A stretch of DNA of 64,000 bases from Methylophaga sp. (lineage in GTDB: Bacteria > Pseudomonadota > Gammaproteobacteria > Nitrosococcales > Methylophagaceae), in contig NVVW01000007.1 in the NCBI GenBank assembly GCA_002733505.1, positions 30,616 to 94,615 of the forward strand, written 5' to 3'. Below, piece by piece: positions 46,960 to 56,712 of this stretch (position 1 is its first letter; each line of letters opens with the position of its first letter). Made by a program: the position numbers and the translations under genes. The notes beneath the pieces were generated by a model. It was given only the letters and a program-made list of their open reading frames with translations. It did no database searches and was not told the origin of the DNA.

Positions 46960-47228
46960 GTATCCCAGGTCAAATTATTGCGATTACTGATGCAGAAAGA
47001 CTGCTGGCAAAAGTTGATATTTCTGGTGTGAAACGCGAGGTTAATATTGCCTGTATAGTGAGTGATGAACATTCCGTAGAGCAATGCATTGGTGACTGGG
47101 TGTTAGTGCATGTTGGCTTTGCGATGAGCCGTATTGATGAAGATGAAGCCGCTCGCACACTACAAGTTTTAGAAGAATTGGGTGAAGTTCAAGAAGAGTT
47201 AGACGCAATGCTTCAAGGTGTGCGTTAA
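46950..47228 (+). CDS. hypC: Hydrogenase assembly chaperone HypC
   Basis: The 92-residue chaperone begins MCLGIPGQI, with the essential Cys2 that carries the Fe(CN)2CO unit together with HypD. It then delivers the unit to the large-subunit precursor. The C-terminal helix (ARTLQVLEELGEVQEELD) is longer than the shortest HypC proteins. It starts inside the end of hypF. Confidence 0.95.
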   Translation: MCLGIPGQIIAITDAERLLAKVDISGVKREVNIACIVSDEHSVEQCIGDWVLVHVGFAMSRIDEDEAARTLQVLEELGEVQEELDAMLQGVR

Positions 47229-47230
47229 TT

Positions 47231-47914
47231 ATGAGCAATACTGACAATAGCCAGCACTTACAGGATTTATATCCTTTTTTGCACAGTAAATCCAAAGATC
47301 CAATCCAAGATCAAATTGGATTGTTGGAGTCGATTAAGCAAAAATCAGATGAAAGCATTGATATTAAACGCCAATTCTTTGCCAATAATTCTGAGGCTTT
47401 ACTTAATGCTGCCCGTGCCATTGCCGAAGTGTACAAAAATAAAGGCCGAATGTATGCCATGGGCAATGGTGGATCAAGTTGTGATGCGGCTCATTTTTGT
47501 GTGGAATTTCAGCATCCCGTTACAGCAGGTAGACCGGCATTACCCGCGATGAATTTACTCGCAGACACAGCGATGAATTCAGCGGTGTCAAATGATGTAG
47601 GCTATAAACATATATTTGTCCGTCAGTTAAATGCGCATGCGCGTGAAGGTGATGGTTTAATAGGCTTTTCAACCAGTGGCTGCTCTGACAATATGATAAC
47701 GGCGTATGCAAAAGCGAAAGAAATGAAATTAGTCACCTTAGGCCTTGTTGGCGGAGATGGTGGTGATATGAAATCAAGTGGTTTGGTTGATCACTGTCTT
47801 ATCGTTGATAGTGATTCAATTCATCGCATTCAAGAAGTGCATGTGGTGTGTTATCACATTATTTGGGATCTAGTGCATACATTATTGGCGGATAGTCGAG
47901 GAAAAGTAGCATGA
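47231..47914 (+). CDS. SIS-domain sugar isomerase, GmhA-like, inside the hyp operon
   Basis: The 227-residue protein has the SIS fold. MGNGGSSCDAAHFCVEFQHP, DVGYKHIFVRQLNAHAREGD and GFSTSGCSDNMITAYAKAKE are the sugar-phosphate-binding stretches of sedoheptulose 7-phosphate isomerase (GmhA), with Gly-x-Ser-Thr-Ser-Gly conserved. It lies 2 bases after hypC and overlaps hypD by 4, so it is made with them. No other heptose or LPS-core gene is adjacent. A role tied to hydrogenase maturation or to a sugar phosphate of the carbon cycle is possible but unproven. Confidence 0.8.
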   Translation: MSNTDNSQHLQDLYPFLHSKSKDPIQDQIGLLESIKQKSDESIDIKRQFFANNSEALLNAARAIAEVYKNKGRMYAMGNGGSSCDAAHFCVEFQHPVTAGRPALPAMNLLADTAMNSAVSNDVGYKHIFVRQLNAHAREGDGLIGFSTSGCSDNMITAYAKAKEMKLVTLGLVGGDGGDMKSSGLVDHCLIVDSDSIHRIQEVHVVCYHIIWDLVHTLLADSRGKVA

Positions 47915-49035
47915 AATTTGTTGATGAATTCCGTGATACGGAAAAAGCAACAATATTAACTAAAGCGATTCACAAAATTGCTAAAAATTTGGAGCCGAAG
48001 TTAACAAAACCGTTACAAATAATGGAGTTTTGTGGTGGCCATACCCATACTATTTTTCGCTATGGCATTGAGCAAATGTTGCCTGACAATATTGAAATGG
48101 TGCATGGTCCAGGCTGCCCTGTATGCGTGCTTCCCATGGGACGTGTTGATGATTGCGTCTCGCTGGCGGAAAATCCAGATGTGATTTTCACCACCTTTGG
48201 CGATGCGATGCGAGTGCCAGGTTCGAAAAAAAGTTTATTGCAAGCCAAGGCGGATGGCGCGGATATACGGATGACTTATTCGCCGATGGATGCCTTAAAT
48301 TTAGCGCGTAAAAACCCTAATAAAGAAGTGATATTTTTTGGACTTGGTTTTGAAACAACGATGCCAAGTAGTGCCTTTACTGTATTACAAGCTGAACGCG
48401 AAGGCATTACTAACTTTTCTTTATTTTGTAACCATATAACCACTGTACCGACGATCAAAGCGGTGCTTGATTCTCCTGATATGCAACTTGACGGTTTCCT
48501 TGCTCCTGGCCATGTTGCTATGGTGATCGGTGAACGACCTTTTGATTTTATTGCCTTGGATTATCATAAATCTATTGTTATTACAGGCTTTGAACCGCTT
48601 GATATTTTACAGTCTTTGTGGATGGTGCTACAGCAAATTGAACAAGATCGTAGCGTGGTTGAAAACCAATACAAACGTATTGTACAGCCGAACGGCAATA
48701 CGCCTGCGTTAGAGGCTATTAGCCAAGTTTTTGAGATTAGGGAATTTTTTGAGTGGCGAGGTTTAGGATCGATTGATCATTCAGGTGTTCGAATGAAAGA
48801 GGCCTACGCTAATTTTGATGCAGAGAAAAAATTTGCAGTGCCTAATCTCAAAATAGCTGATCCAAAATCATGTCAATGTGGAGAGGTCGTAAAAGGTGTA
48901 ATTAAACCTTGGGATTGCAAAATATTTGGCTCAAAATGTAATCCTGAATTTCCGATGGGTGCATTGATGGTATCGAGCGAAGGCGCATGTGCAGCCTACT
49001 TTAATAATGGTTACCATGAGAAAAAAAGAGCATGA
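47911..49035 (+). CDS. hypD: Hydrogenase Fe-site assembly protein HypD
   Basis: The 374-residue protein is the Fe-S scaffold that holds Fe(CN)2CO with HypC. Conserved motifs are MEFCGGHTHTIFRYGIEQ, GPGCPVCVLPMG and, near the C-terminus, CQCGEVVKG, CKIFGSKCNPEFPMGALMVS and SSEGACAAYF, which supply the [4Fe-4S] ligands and redox thiols. All key cysteines are present. It overlaps hypE by 4 bases. Confidence 0.96.
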   Translation: MKFVDEFRDTEKATILTKAIHKIAKNLEPKLTKPLQIMEFCGGHTHTIFRYGIEQMLPDNIEMVHGPGCPVCVLPMGRVDDCVSLAENPDVIFTTFGDAMRVPGSKKSLLQAKADGADIRMTYSPMDALNLARKNPNKEVIFFGLGFETTMPSSAFTVLQAEREGITNFSLFCNHITTVPTIKAVLDSPDMQLDGFLAPGHVAMVIGERPFDFIALDYHKSIVITGFEPLDILQSLWMVLQQIEQDRSVVENQYKRIVQPNGNTPALEAISQVFEIREFFEWRGLGSIDHSGVRMKEAYANFDAEKKFAVPNLKIADPKSCQCGEVVKGVIKPWDCKIFGSKCNPEFPMGALMVSSEGACAAYFNNGYHEKKRA

Positions 49036-50084
49036 GTATGGCGTTGCCAAAAACAAGATTCAAAGGTAAAACCATTACGCTTTCACATGGTGCCGGTGGT
49101 AAGGTAATGCATGATCTTATCGCTGAAATTTTTGTAGCAGGCTTTGATAGCCCTGAATTAACATTATTAGAAGATCAAGCACGTTTTGACTTAAATGAGT
49201 TGACTAAACTTGGAAATCGCTTAGCGATGACAACGGATTCTTATGTTGTTGACCCTTTGTTTTTCCCGGGTGGCGATATTGGCAAGCTTGCGGTGACCGG
49301 CACCGTGAATGATTTAGCAGTAGGGGGAGCTATCCCACTTTATTTGACCTGTAGTATGATTATAGAGGAAGGTTTTGCCATTGATGATTTGCAATGCATT
49401 GTTGCATCAATGAAAGCAACAGCTGATGTGGCCGGTGTGCGTATTGTAACCGGTGATACCAAAGTTGTGCCGAGAGGTGCCGCCGATAAGTTGTTTATAA
49501 ACACAGCAGGTGTTGGCGTGATTGCTGGCAACAGCAATATTCAAGCTAATCGTGCAACAGCAGGAGATGTCGTCATTATCAACGGCTATATTGGTGATCA
49601 TGGCGCCGCGATTGTTGATGCACGTGGCGAACTGGCTTTAGAAATCAGTGTAGAAACAGATTGCCAACCATTAAACGATTTGATTCAAAAAATGTTAGCA
49701 GTTTGCCCTGATATTCATTGTATGCGAGATGCAACTCGTGGTGGTTTAGCCACTGTGCTTAATGAGTTTGCAGCAAGCAGTGGTGTGGCGATCCAGCTGG
49801 AACAAACCAAAATTCCGGTGAGAGAAGAAGTACGAGGTGTGTGCGAAGTGCTGGGTCTTGATCCTCTTTATTTGGCTAATGAGGGGAAATTAGTTGCAAT
49901 AGTTGCCGCAGAAGATGCGGATGCCCTGATTGAGCTAATGCAAAACCATCCAGCAGGTAAATATAGTTGTGTGATTGGCACTATTGAAGCTGATCCACAA
50001 GCTAAAGTCATCTTAGAAACAGGCTTTGGTGGTAACCGAATTATTGATATGTTGGTCGGTGAACAATTGCCGAGGATTTGTTGA
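49032..50084 (+). CDS. hypE: Hydrogenase maturation protein HypE (thiocyanate-forming dehydratase)
   Basis: The 350-residue PurM-like ATPase dehydrates a carbamoylated C-terminal Cys to a nitrile. It begins with ITLSHGAGGKVMHDLI and ends in the required PRIC. ATP-binding parts include GTVNDLAVGGA and RDATRGGLATVLNEFA. It overlaps the permease gene by one base (TGATG). Confidence 0.96.
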   Translation: MSMALPKTRFKGKTITLSHGAGGKVMHDLIAEIFVAGFDSPELTLLEDQARFDLNELTKLGNRLAMTTDSYVVDPLFFPGGDIGKLAVTGTVNDLAVGGAIPLYLTCSMIIEEGFAIDDLQCIVASMKATADVAGVRIVTGDTKVVPRGAADKLFINTAGVGVIAGNSNIQANRATAGDVVIINGYIGDHGAAIVDARGELALEISVETDCQPLNDLIQKMLAVCPDIHCMRDATRGGLATVLNEFAASSGVAIQLEQTKIPVREEVRGVCEVLGLDPLYLANEGKLVAIVAAEDADALIELMQNHPAGKYSCVIGTIEADPQAKVILETGFGGNRIIDMLVGEQLPRIC

Positions 50085-50785
50085 TGACGAGCTTATTATT
50101 ATTTGGTTTTTTAATTGGTATGCGCCACGCACTGGAAGCAGATCACCTCGCTGCTGTTGCAGCAATATCGACTAAAGAACACTCGTTAAGAGCAAGCATC
50201 AAACATGGTGCAATATGGGGCGTAGGGCATACAGCTACCTTATTTTTATTTGGCTCTATCGTGATCTTTATGAATACTGTTATTTCACAACAACTGGCGG
50301 ATAGGCTCGAATTTATAGTCGGTATTATGTTAGTGTTACTTGGCGGGGATGTACTTCGTCGTATCATTAAAGAACGTATTCACTATCATACGCATCGGCA
50401 TAATAATACTAATGCACATTTTCATGCTCATTCTCATAAAAGTGAAAAAGATCATAAACAAAGCGAGCATGAGCATAGCCATGAAAAATTTCCGTATCGC
50501 ACACTTTTTATTGGGTTTATGCATGGTCTAGCAGGATCAGCAGCACTCATTTTTCTAACCTTAGATACAATCGAATCTGTGCCATTAAGTATGGTTTATA
50601 TCTTATTGTTTGGTGTGGGATCGATAGTTGGAATGGCGGTTATTTCGATGATTATTGCAGTACCTTTACGTGCCTCAAGCAAGTTAACTTGGTTACATAA
50701 TAGCCTACAAATTAGCATTGGATTATTCACCGTTGGTTTAGGAAGTTCAATTATTTATCAATCAAATATCTGGTTTCATAGCTAG
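50084..50785 (+). CDS. Nickel/cobalt permease, NicO/HupE-RcnA-like
   Basis: The 233-residue membrane protein has six predicted helices. The NicO motif GMRHALEADHLAAVAAIST and the second GFMHGLAGSAALIFL supply metal-binding His and Asp. A His-rich cytoplasmic loop (HTHRHNNTNAHFHAHSHKSE and following, residues about 105-137) could bind or sense nickel. At the end of the hyp operon it most likely imports nickel for hydrogenase. An efflux role (RcnA-like) is less likely in this context. Confidence 0.88.
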   Translation: MTSLLLFGFLIGMRHALEADHLAAVAAISTKEHSLRASIKHGAIWGVGHTATLFLFGSIVIFMNTVISQQLADRLEFIVGIMLVLLGGDVLRRIIKERIHYHTHRHNNTNAHFHAHSHKSEKDHKQSEHEHSHEKFPYRTLFIGFMHGLAGSAALIFLTLDTIESVPLSMVYILLFGVGSIVGMAVISMIIAVPLRASSKLTWLHNSLQISIGLFTVGLGSSIIYQSNIWFHS

Positions 50786-50796
50786 TGATTACGGGT

Positions 50797-50946
50797 ATAT
50801 ACCCAAGTGAAATTAATTTGCAGTCTTTACTGTTTCGTCATTCCGGCAGGCTTTTAGCCGGAATCTGACTATAAACAAGACTCCGGCTAAAAGCCTGCCG
50901 GAGTGACGGAGGGGCGAAAATGCACAGATTGAATGATTACGGGTAT
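50797..50946. repeat. MITE-like inverted-repeat element, copy F (reverse orientation)
   Basis: The 150-bp copy lies between the nickel permease and fba. The right end reads cagattgaatgattacggg and the core has near-perfect arms ttccggcaggcttttagccg and cggctaaaagcctgccggag (50840-50904). The left terminal repeat is degenerate. Confidence 0.72.
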
Positions 50947-51062
50947 AAGCGTATAAATAAGATGAAAGTAAAAATAAATGAGTTTACTTATTGTTTGTTC
51001 TAGGTATACAGTAAGTAATAACGATTAAAGATAGCGAATATAATTCTTATGAGGTGGGCGAA

Positions 51063-52133
51063 ATGGCTTTAGTATCATTGCGACAATTATTAGATTATGC
51101 AGCGGAACATCAATTTGCGCTCCCCGCATTTAATGTCAGTAATATGGAGCAAGTGCAAGCCATTATGCAAGCAGCAAATACGGTTGATAGCCCTGTTATT
51201 CTGCAAGGTTCTGCAGGTGCACGCTCCTATGCTGGTGAACCCTTTTTACGTCATTTAATATTAGCGGCTATTGAAGAATATCCACATCTTCCTGTTGTGA
51301 TGCATCAAGATCACGGATCAGCACCTGCTGTATGTGCACGCTCTATTCAGTCTGGTTTTAGTTCTGTGATGATGGATGGCTCATTAATGGCCGATATGAA
51401 AACTCCTTCTTCTTTTGAATATAACGCCGGAGTAACTCAAGAGGTAGCCAAGATGGCACATGCATGTGGCGTATCTGTCGAAGGGGAGTTGGGCTGCTTA
51501 GGCTCACTAGAAACAGGCATGATGGGTGAAGAAGATGGCCATGGCAGTGATGACAAGCTGGATATGAGCCAATTACTCACCGATCCTGATGAAGCGGTTA
51601 AGTTTGTAAAACAAACAGAATGTGATGCCTTAGCCGTAGCGATTGGTACCAGTCATGGTGCTTATAAGTTTACTAAGCCTCCGACAGGTGATGTACTAGC
51701 CATAAGCCACCTTAAAACGTTACAACAGCGATTGCCCCATACCCATTTTGTTATGCATGGCTCCAGCTCTGTTCCTCAAGACTGGCTAAAAGTAATCAAT
51801 AGCTATGGTGGCGACATCAAGCAAACCTATGGCGTGCCTATTAAAGAAATTGTTGAAGGTATCAAATATGGTGTACGTAAAGTCAATATTGATACTGATT
51901 TACGAATGGCATCCACCGGATCAATTCGTCAGTATTTAGCACAAGAAGAAAATGCGGCTGATTTTGATCCACGAAAATTTTATAAAGTAGCTTTGGCAGC
52001 AATGCAGACAATTTGCCAAGCTCGTTATGAAGCCTTTGGTAGCGCAGGCCATGCAAGTAAAATAAAACCGATATCATTAGAAAAAATGATTGCACGCTAT
52101 GCTAGCGGTGAGCTAGCACCAACAGACTTATAA
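51063..52133 (+). CDS. fba: Class II fructose-1,6-bisphosphate aldolase, Calvin-cycle type
   Basis: The 356-residue zinc aldolase condenses dihydroxyacetone phosphate with glyceraldehyde 3-phosphate (or erythrose 4-phosphate in the Calvin cycle). Zinc ligands are in [11 protein letters not shown] and [11 protein letters not shown]. The length and the [20 protein letters not shown] insert match the CbbA-like group IIB aldolases of autotrophs. I use the ATG at 51063; GAGGTGGG lies just before it, and a GTG 9 bases upstream is the alternative. It heads fba-fbp-tpiA. Confidence 0.93.
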   Translation: MALVSLRQLLDYAAEHQFALPAFNVSNMEQVQAIMQAANTVDSPVILQGSAGARSYAGEPFLRHLILAAIEEYPHLPVVMHQDHGSAPAVCARSIQSGFSSVMMDGSLMADMKTPSSFEYNAGVTQEVAKMAHACGVSVEGELGCLGSLETGMMGEEDGHGSDDKLDMSQLLTDPDEAVKFVKQTECDALAVAIGTSHGAYKFTKPPTGDVLAISHLKTLQQRLPHTHFVMHGSSSVPQDWLKVINSYGGDIKQTYGVPIKEIVEGIKYGVRKVNIDTDLRMASTGSIRQYLAQEENAADFDPRKFYKVALAAMQTICQARYEAFGSAGHASKIKPISLEKMIARYASGELAPTDL

Positions 52134-52208
52134 GTTTTAACACTCTCTTTCCTTTGCCGCCAAAAGACAAAGACTATCAACTTAATTTGAACTGGAGAAT
52201 TCACTATA

Positions 52209-53213
52209 ATGAATACCCATAAAACCTTAACGCAATTTATTGTGGAGCAACAGCGAGCTAACCCACAATCAACAGGTGATTTATCAGGTCTGATGAATGA
52301 TATTGCTAGCGCTTGTAAGAAGATTTCACACTTAGTGAATCGTAGTGGCATTATTGGTATTGGTGGTGCGGCAGAATCTGAAAATGTGCAAGGCGAGGTT
52401 CAAAAAGAACTGGATATTATCACCAATGATGTAATGGTCGACCACCTGAATTGGACGGGTCACTTAGCCGCCATGGCCTCAGAAGAAATTGAAGACATTA
52501 TACAAATTCCCGAACACTACCCAAAGGGAAAATACCTTATTTCTTTTGATCCACTTGATGGTTCATCTAATATTGATATCAATCTGTCTGTGGGTACTAT
52601 CTTTTCAATTCTACGCTGCCCCGAAGGCGTGACAAACCCAACGGTAGAAGACTTCAAGCAGAAAGGGGCGCAGCAAGTCTGTGCTGGCTTTTGTGTCTAT
52701 GGCCCTACCACAATGATGATCATCACTACAGGTAACGGTGTGGATGGATTCACATTAGATCAAGATGTAGGTGAATTTATTCTGACTCACCCTAAAATGA
52801 CCATTCCAGAAGATACCGCCGAATTTGCTATTAATATGTCAAACCAACGATTTTGGGAAGAGCCGGTACAACGTTACATTGATGAATGTATTAAAGGCAT
52901 TGATGGTGGCAGAGAGAAAAACTTTAATATGCGATGGGTCGCCTCCATGGTGGCGGAAGTGTATCGCGTACTCACTCGTGGTGGAATTTTTCTCTATCCA
53001 CTGGATAATAAGCCATCCACTAAAGGTGGTAAGTTACGTTTGATGTATGAAGCAAGCCCGATGAGCTTTATTGTTGAACAGGCTGGCGGATTAAGTTCCA
53101 CAGGCCGAGAGCGTATTCTAGATATTACGCCCGAAGGTATTCATCAGCGCGTCCCCGTTATTCTAGGCTCAAAAAATGAAGTTGAGAGAATTCTTTCCTA
53201 CCATCAACAATAG
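52209..53213 (+). CDS. fbp: Fructose-1,6-bisphosphatase, class I
   Basis: The 334-residue enzyme removes the 1-phosphate of fructose 1,6-bisphosphate, an essential step of gluconeogenesis and of the Calvin cycle. Metal-binding motifs are MASEEIEDI and [20 protein letters not shown], and the substrate site is [20 protein letters not shown]. Complete with the normal length. It follows fba by 75 bases on the same strand. Confidence 0.95.
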   Translation: MNTHKTLTQFIVEQQRANPQSTGDLSGLMNDIASACKKISHLVNRSGIIGIGGAAESENVQGEVQKELDIITNDVMVDHLNWTGHLAAMASEEIEDIIQIPEHYPKGKYLISFDPLDGSSNIDINLSVGTIFSILRCPEGVTNPTVEDFKQKGAQQVCAGFCVYGPTTMMIITTGNGVDGFTLDQDVGEFILTHPKMTIPEDTAEFAINMSNQRFWEEPVQRYIDECIKGIDGGREKNFNMRWVASMVAEVYRVLTRGGIFLYPLDNKPSTKGGKLRLMYEASPMSFIVEQAGGLSSTGRERILDITPEGIHQRVPVILGSKNEVERILSYHQQ

Positions 53214-53305
53214 TGTCAGCTTTAACTTTGTACAGACGATAAACAATCATCAAATTCACATCGCAGATCCTAGCGGGAGTCTGCGTATTCTAAAGGTATA
53301 AAATT

Positions 53306-54121
53306 ATGCGCAAGCCATTTGTAGCTGGAAATTGGAAAATGAATAATCCAAATGAAAGCCCTAGAGCCTTATTAGAAAACATTCTTCATCATTCACAACA
53401 ATTAGAAAAAATGCTAATTGATTTAAATGCGGATTCTACTCTTGATATTGCCATATTCCCACCTGCAGTCTATTTAAGAGAAGCACAGGAAATACTGGCT
53501 GGTTCCACGATACACTGGGGTACACAGAATGTCTCTGCTTATGATGAAGGATCCTACACCGGAGAAATATCAGCCTCTATGATTAAAGGGTTTGGCTGTG
53601 AATATGTTTTAATTGGCCACTCTGAACGGCGCTGTCTCTATGAAAAGTTAGAATTAGATCAGACCGTATTAGATGAAATTGTTGCCGAAAAATATGAAAT
53701 GGCAATAAGCCATGACTTAACTCCCATTATCTGCATCGGCGAAACAGCTGAAGACTATGAATCCAATAAAACAGAGGAAATTCTTGCAAGGTTATTAGAT
53801 GTGCTTATTGAGCATCAAGGTGCAAAATCATTATCTAAAACAGTGCTTGCCTATGAACCTGTTTGGGCAATTGGGACCGGTAAACCTGCAACGCCGGAGT
53901 GGGCTCAAGATGTACATTCGTTTATGCGAGAACGTATTGCTAAACATGACAAGACAACAGCAGAATCAATACGTATCCTTTATGGTGGCAGTGTTAAGGC
54001 AAATAATGCGGCAGCAATTTTTTCAAAGCCAGATGTGGATGGTGGTCTGATTGGTGGGGCATCACTGAATGTGGAGGAGTTTATCCATATTTGCTTTGCA
54101 GCAGCATTAAAAACAGGATGA
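53306..54121 (+). CDS. tpiA: Triosephosphate isomerase
   Basis: The 271-residue TIM barrel has the N-terminal FVAGNWKMN with the catalytic Lys, the catalytic His in LIGHSERR and catalytic Glu in LAYEPVWAIGTGKPATP, and the phosphate-gripping GGSVKANNAA and DGGLIGGASL. It is about 15-20 residues longer than usual because of an extended early helix (residues about 20-47). Grouped with fba and fbp it supports carbon-cycle flux next to the hydrogenase genes. Confidence 0.94.
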   Translation: MRKPFVAGNWKMNNPNESPRALLENILHHSQQLEKMLIDLNADSTLDIAIFPPAVYLREAQEILAGSTIHWGTQNVSAYDEGSYTGEISASMIKGFGCEYVLIGHSERRCLYEKLELDQTVLDEIVAEKYEMAISHDLTPIICIGETAEDYESNKTEEILARLLDVLIEHQGAKSLSKTVLAYEPVWAIGTGKPATPEWAQDVHSFMRERIAKHDKTTAESIRILYGGSVKANNAAAIFSKPDVDGGLIGGASLNVEEFIHICFAAALKTG

Positions 54122-54196
54122 TAAGTGAGAGTTATGCGAATATTATTTAACCTTACGTTCTAGCGATAACCTAATAAATATAAAGAATGTACAGTT

Positions 54197-56005
54197 ATGA
54201 ATGATGAAATTCAGTCGATACTGAGTCATTACAACTCAGACAAGACAAGATTAATGGATATGCTGTGGGATGTCCAAAAACAGCAGGGTTATATCTCTGA
54301 GGAGGCGATAACTTACTTGGCAGATGGTTTAAAAATGTCTGCTGATGATGTGAGGGAAACATTAACGTTCTATCATTTTTTTCTTGATAAGCCTTTTGGT
54401 AAGTATCAAGTTTATTTATGTAACACTGTTATTGCTAAAATGAATAGTTACCACGAGGTTCGTGAAGCGCTACAACAAGAAACAGGTTGTTCATTCAATA
54501 GCGTTGATGATTCAGGCACTTTTGGTCTGGGGGATGCAAATTGTATCGGTTTAAGTGACCAGGAACCTGCCATGATGGTTGATAATGTCGTCTTTACACG
54601 ACTTACGCCTGCCAAAGTCAAAGAAATTATTTCCCAATTAAAACAAGATAAGTCGCCTGAAGAGATTGCTAACCCGGCTGCTATTGCCAACACCGAGTTG
54701 GGTTACGTTACAGCGATGGTTGATGCAAATTTGCGAACGGAAAGCATTGTATTATTTAAACCAAATCGTGATTATAAATCTATTTTGCAGACATGCCTAA
54801 ACGATAATATCCCTGAAGACATCATTGAGATGGTGACTGATTCCAATCTGCGTGGGCGGGGCGGAGCTGGTTTCCCTACCGGACTAAAATGGAGAATGGG
54901 GCGCGATGCAGAGGGTGAAGAAAAATATGTTATTTGTAATGCAGATGAAGGTGAGCCGGGAACCTTTAAAGATCGTGTGCTATTGAGCCACTCTCCTAAA
55001 GATGTATTATTGGGAATGATAGCGGCAGGCTACGCGATTGACTCACGTAATGGCATTATTTACCTGCGGGCAGAATATTGGTATCTCAAGGACTATCTAC
55101 AGCAACAAATTGAAGATTTCCGTGATGAAGGATTATTAGGAAAGCGAATTTTAGGCAAAAATTTTGAGTTTGATATCCGCATTCAAATGGGGGCGGGAGC
55201 CTATGTATGCGGTGATGAAACAGCATTAATTGAATCTTGTGAGGGCAAACGAGGTACACCTAGAGTGAAGCCACCTTACCCGATTCAGCAGGGGTATTTG
55301 GGCATGCCGACCAGTGTAAACAATGTTGAAACCTTAGCGTGTGCCAGCCGGATCATTGAAAAGGGTGCAGCTTGGTATAATGATATGGGAACCGATGAGT
55401 CAACAGGAACCCGCTTGCTCAGCGTATCGGGGGATTGTGAAAAACCAGGAATTTACGAAATTGAATGGGGTACAACCCTTAATGAAGTGATGACGATGAT
55501 CGGAGCAGTTGATCCCCGATATGTGCAAATCAGTGGTCCTGCGGGTGACAGCTTATCGGTTGAACAAGATGGAGAACGCGAATTTTGCTATAGCGATTTA
55601 TCGTGTAATGGCTCTTTAATGGTGTTTGACAATAGCCGAGATATTTTGGCTATTGTTAGAGATTTTTCTGAATTTTTTGTAGAAGAATCATGTGGTATTT
55701 GCGTTCCTTGCCGTGCTGGCGGTGTTGATTTGATGCATAAGATGGAGCGTATTATTGATGGCAAGGCGTGCCAGCAAGATTTAGATGAAATTACACAATG
55801 GAGCAAGTTATTAAAAGGCACAAGTAGATGTGGGCTGGGAACAGCCGCGCCTAATCCTATCTTGGCAACACTAGACAAATTCCCAGAGATATATGAAGAA
55901 AAACTGGTCATACAAAAAGGTTCTTTACTGCCTTCTTTTGATCTGGATGAGGCAATGAGTGCCCATGAACTTGCCTATAAGAAACTTGTCGGGGAGGACG
56001 AATAA
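54197..56005 (+). CDS. hoxF: NAD-reducing hydrogenase diaphorase subunit HoxF
   Basis: HoxF (602 residues) passes electrons from the hydrogenase module to NAD through FMN. The NuoE-like N-terminal domain (about 1-165) shows only two of the four usual cluster cysteines (YLCNT and ANCIGL). The NuoF-like part has NAD/FMN sites GRGGAGFPTGLKW, NADEGEPGTFKDR and GAGAYVCGDETALIESCEGK. The [4Fe-4S] ligands are in EESCGICVPCRAG and SRCGLGT. Fused HoxE-HoxF architecture resembles the soluble hydrogenase of Cupriavidus. hoxU overlaps it (TAATG). Confidence 0.94.
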   Translation: MNDEIQSILSHYNSDKTRLMDMLWDVQKQQGYISEEAITYLADGLKMSADDVRETLTFYHFFLDKPFGKYQVYLCNTVIAKMNSYHEVREALQQETGCSFNSVDDSGTFGLGDANCIGLSDQEPAMMVDNVVFTRLTPAKVKEIISQLKQDKSPEEIANPAAIANTELGYVTAMVDANLRTESIVLFKPNRDYKSILQTCLNDNIPEDIIEMVTDSNLRGRGGAGFPTGLKWRMGRDAEGEEKYVICNADEGEPGTFKDRVLLSHSPKDVLLGMIAAGYAIDSRNGIIYLRAEYWYLKDYLQQQIEDFRDEGLLGKRILGKNFEFDIRIQMGAGAYVCGDETALIESCEGKRGTPRVKPPYPIQQGYLGMPTSVNNVETLACASRIIEKGAAWYNDMGTDESTGTRLLSVSGDCEKPGIYEIEWGTTLNEVMTMIGAVDPRYVQISGPAGDSLSVEQDGEREFCYSDLSCNGSLMVFDNSRDILAIVRDFSEFFVEESCGICVPCRAGGVDLMHKMERIIDGKACQQDLDEITQWSKLLKGTSRCGLGTAAPNPILATLDKFPEIYEEKLVIQKGSLLPSFDLDEAMSAHELAYKKLVGEDE

Positions 56006-56712
56006 TGTCAGTTAAAATCACTATTGATGGTCAGCAGATAAATGCCCGTACTGGCGACAATATTATTGATGTTGCGGCTAAAAATGGAGTTTATATTCCT
56101 TCGCTTTGTTATGTTAAAGGCAAGCCTTGTTTAGGTACTTGCCGTATTTGTTCTGTGAAAGTGGATGGCAGGGTAATGGCGGCATGTACGATACCAGTTA
56201 GTGAAGGCATGGAAATAGAAGTGAATGATGATGCTGAAATTGTCGATATGCGTAAAGCACTAGTGGAGCTGTTGTTTTCTGAAGGTAATCACAATTGCCC
56301 TAGTTGTGAGAAGAGTGGGCGCTGTGAATTACAAGCAACAGGCTATGAAGTGGGGATGATGGTCTCTCGGTTTCCCTACCGTTTTACCCCGCATGTTGTT
56401 GATCATGCTTCTAAAACTATTTTTTTACAAAGAGATCGCTGTATCTTTTGTCAACGCTGTGTTGATATGGTACGTGATGAAAGAACAGGTAAAAAGATTT
56501 TTAGTATAAAGGGACGAGGCACGAATTCGCGCATCGAAATTGATGCTGAATTAGCCAATGAGATGACACCACAGCAAGTTCGTCAAGCATCGGATCTTTG
56601 TCCGGTAGGCTGTATTATTGATAAAACACAAGGTTATGACGATCCAATAGGAAAACGTAAGTTTGAAGTTAAATCAATTAAAGAGCGCGCATTAGATAAG
56701 GAGCACCGATGA
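56005..56712 (+). CDS. hoxU: NAD-reducing hydrogenase diaphorase small subunit HoxU
   Basis: HoxU (235 residues) is the NuoG-like electron conduit. An N-terminal [2Fe-2S] ferredoxin fold has C35, C46, C49 and C61. The His-Cys3 site uses H96, C98, C101 and C107, and further [4Fe-4S] ligands come from C146, C149, C152 and the C199/C203 pair (DLCPVGC). All positions needed are conserved. It overlaps hoxY by 4 bases. Confidence 0.95.
   Translation: MSVKITIDGQQINARTGDNIIDVAAKNGVYIPSLCYVKGKPCLGTCRICSVKVDGRVMAACTIPVSEGMEIEVNDDAEIVDMRKALVELLFSEGNHNCPSCEKSGRCELQATGYEVGMMVSRFPYRFTPHVVDHASKTIFLQRDRCIFCQRCVDMVRDERTGKKIFSIKGRGTNSRIEIDAELANEMTPQQVRQASDLCPVGCIIDKTQGYDDPIGKRKFEVKSIKERALDKEHR

Noticed and set aside
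50084..50785. Nickel efflux pump RcnA
   Set aside because: The His-rich loop occurs in RcnA too, but the gene is coupled to hypE, so nickel uptake for hydrogenase is the more economical reading; not fully excluded.
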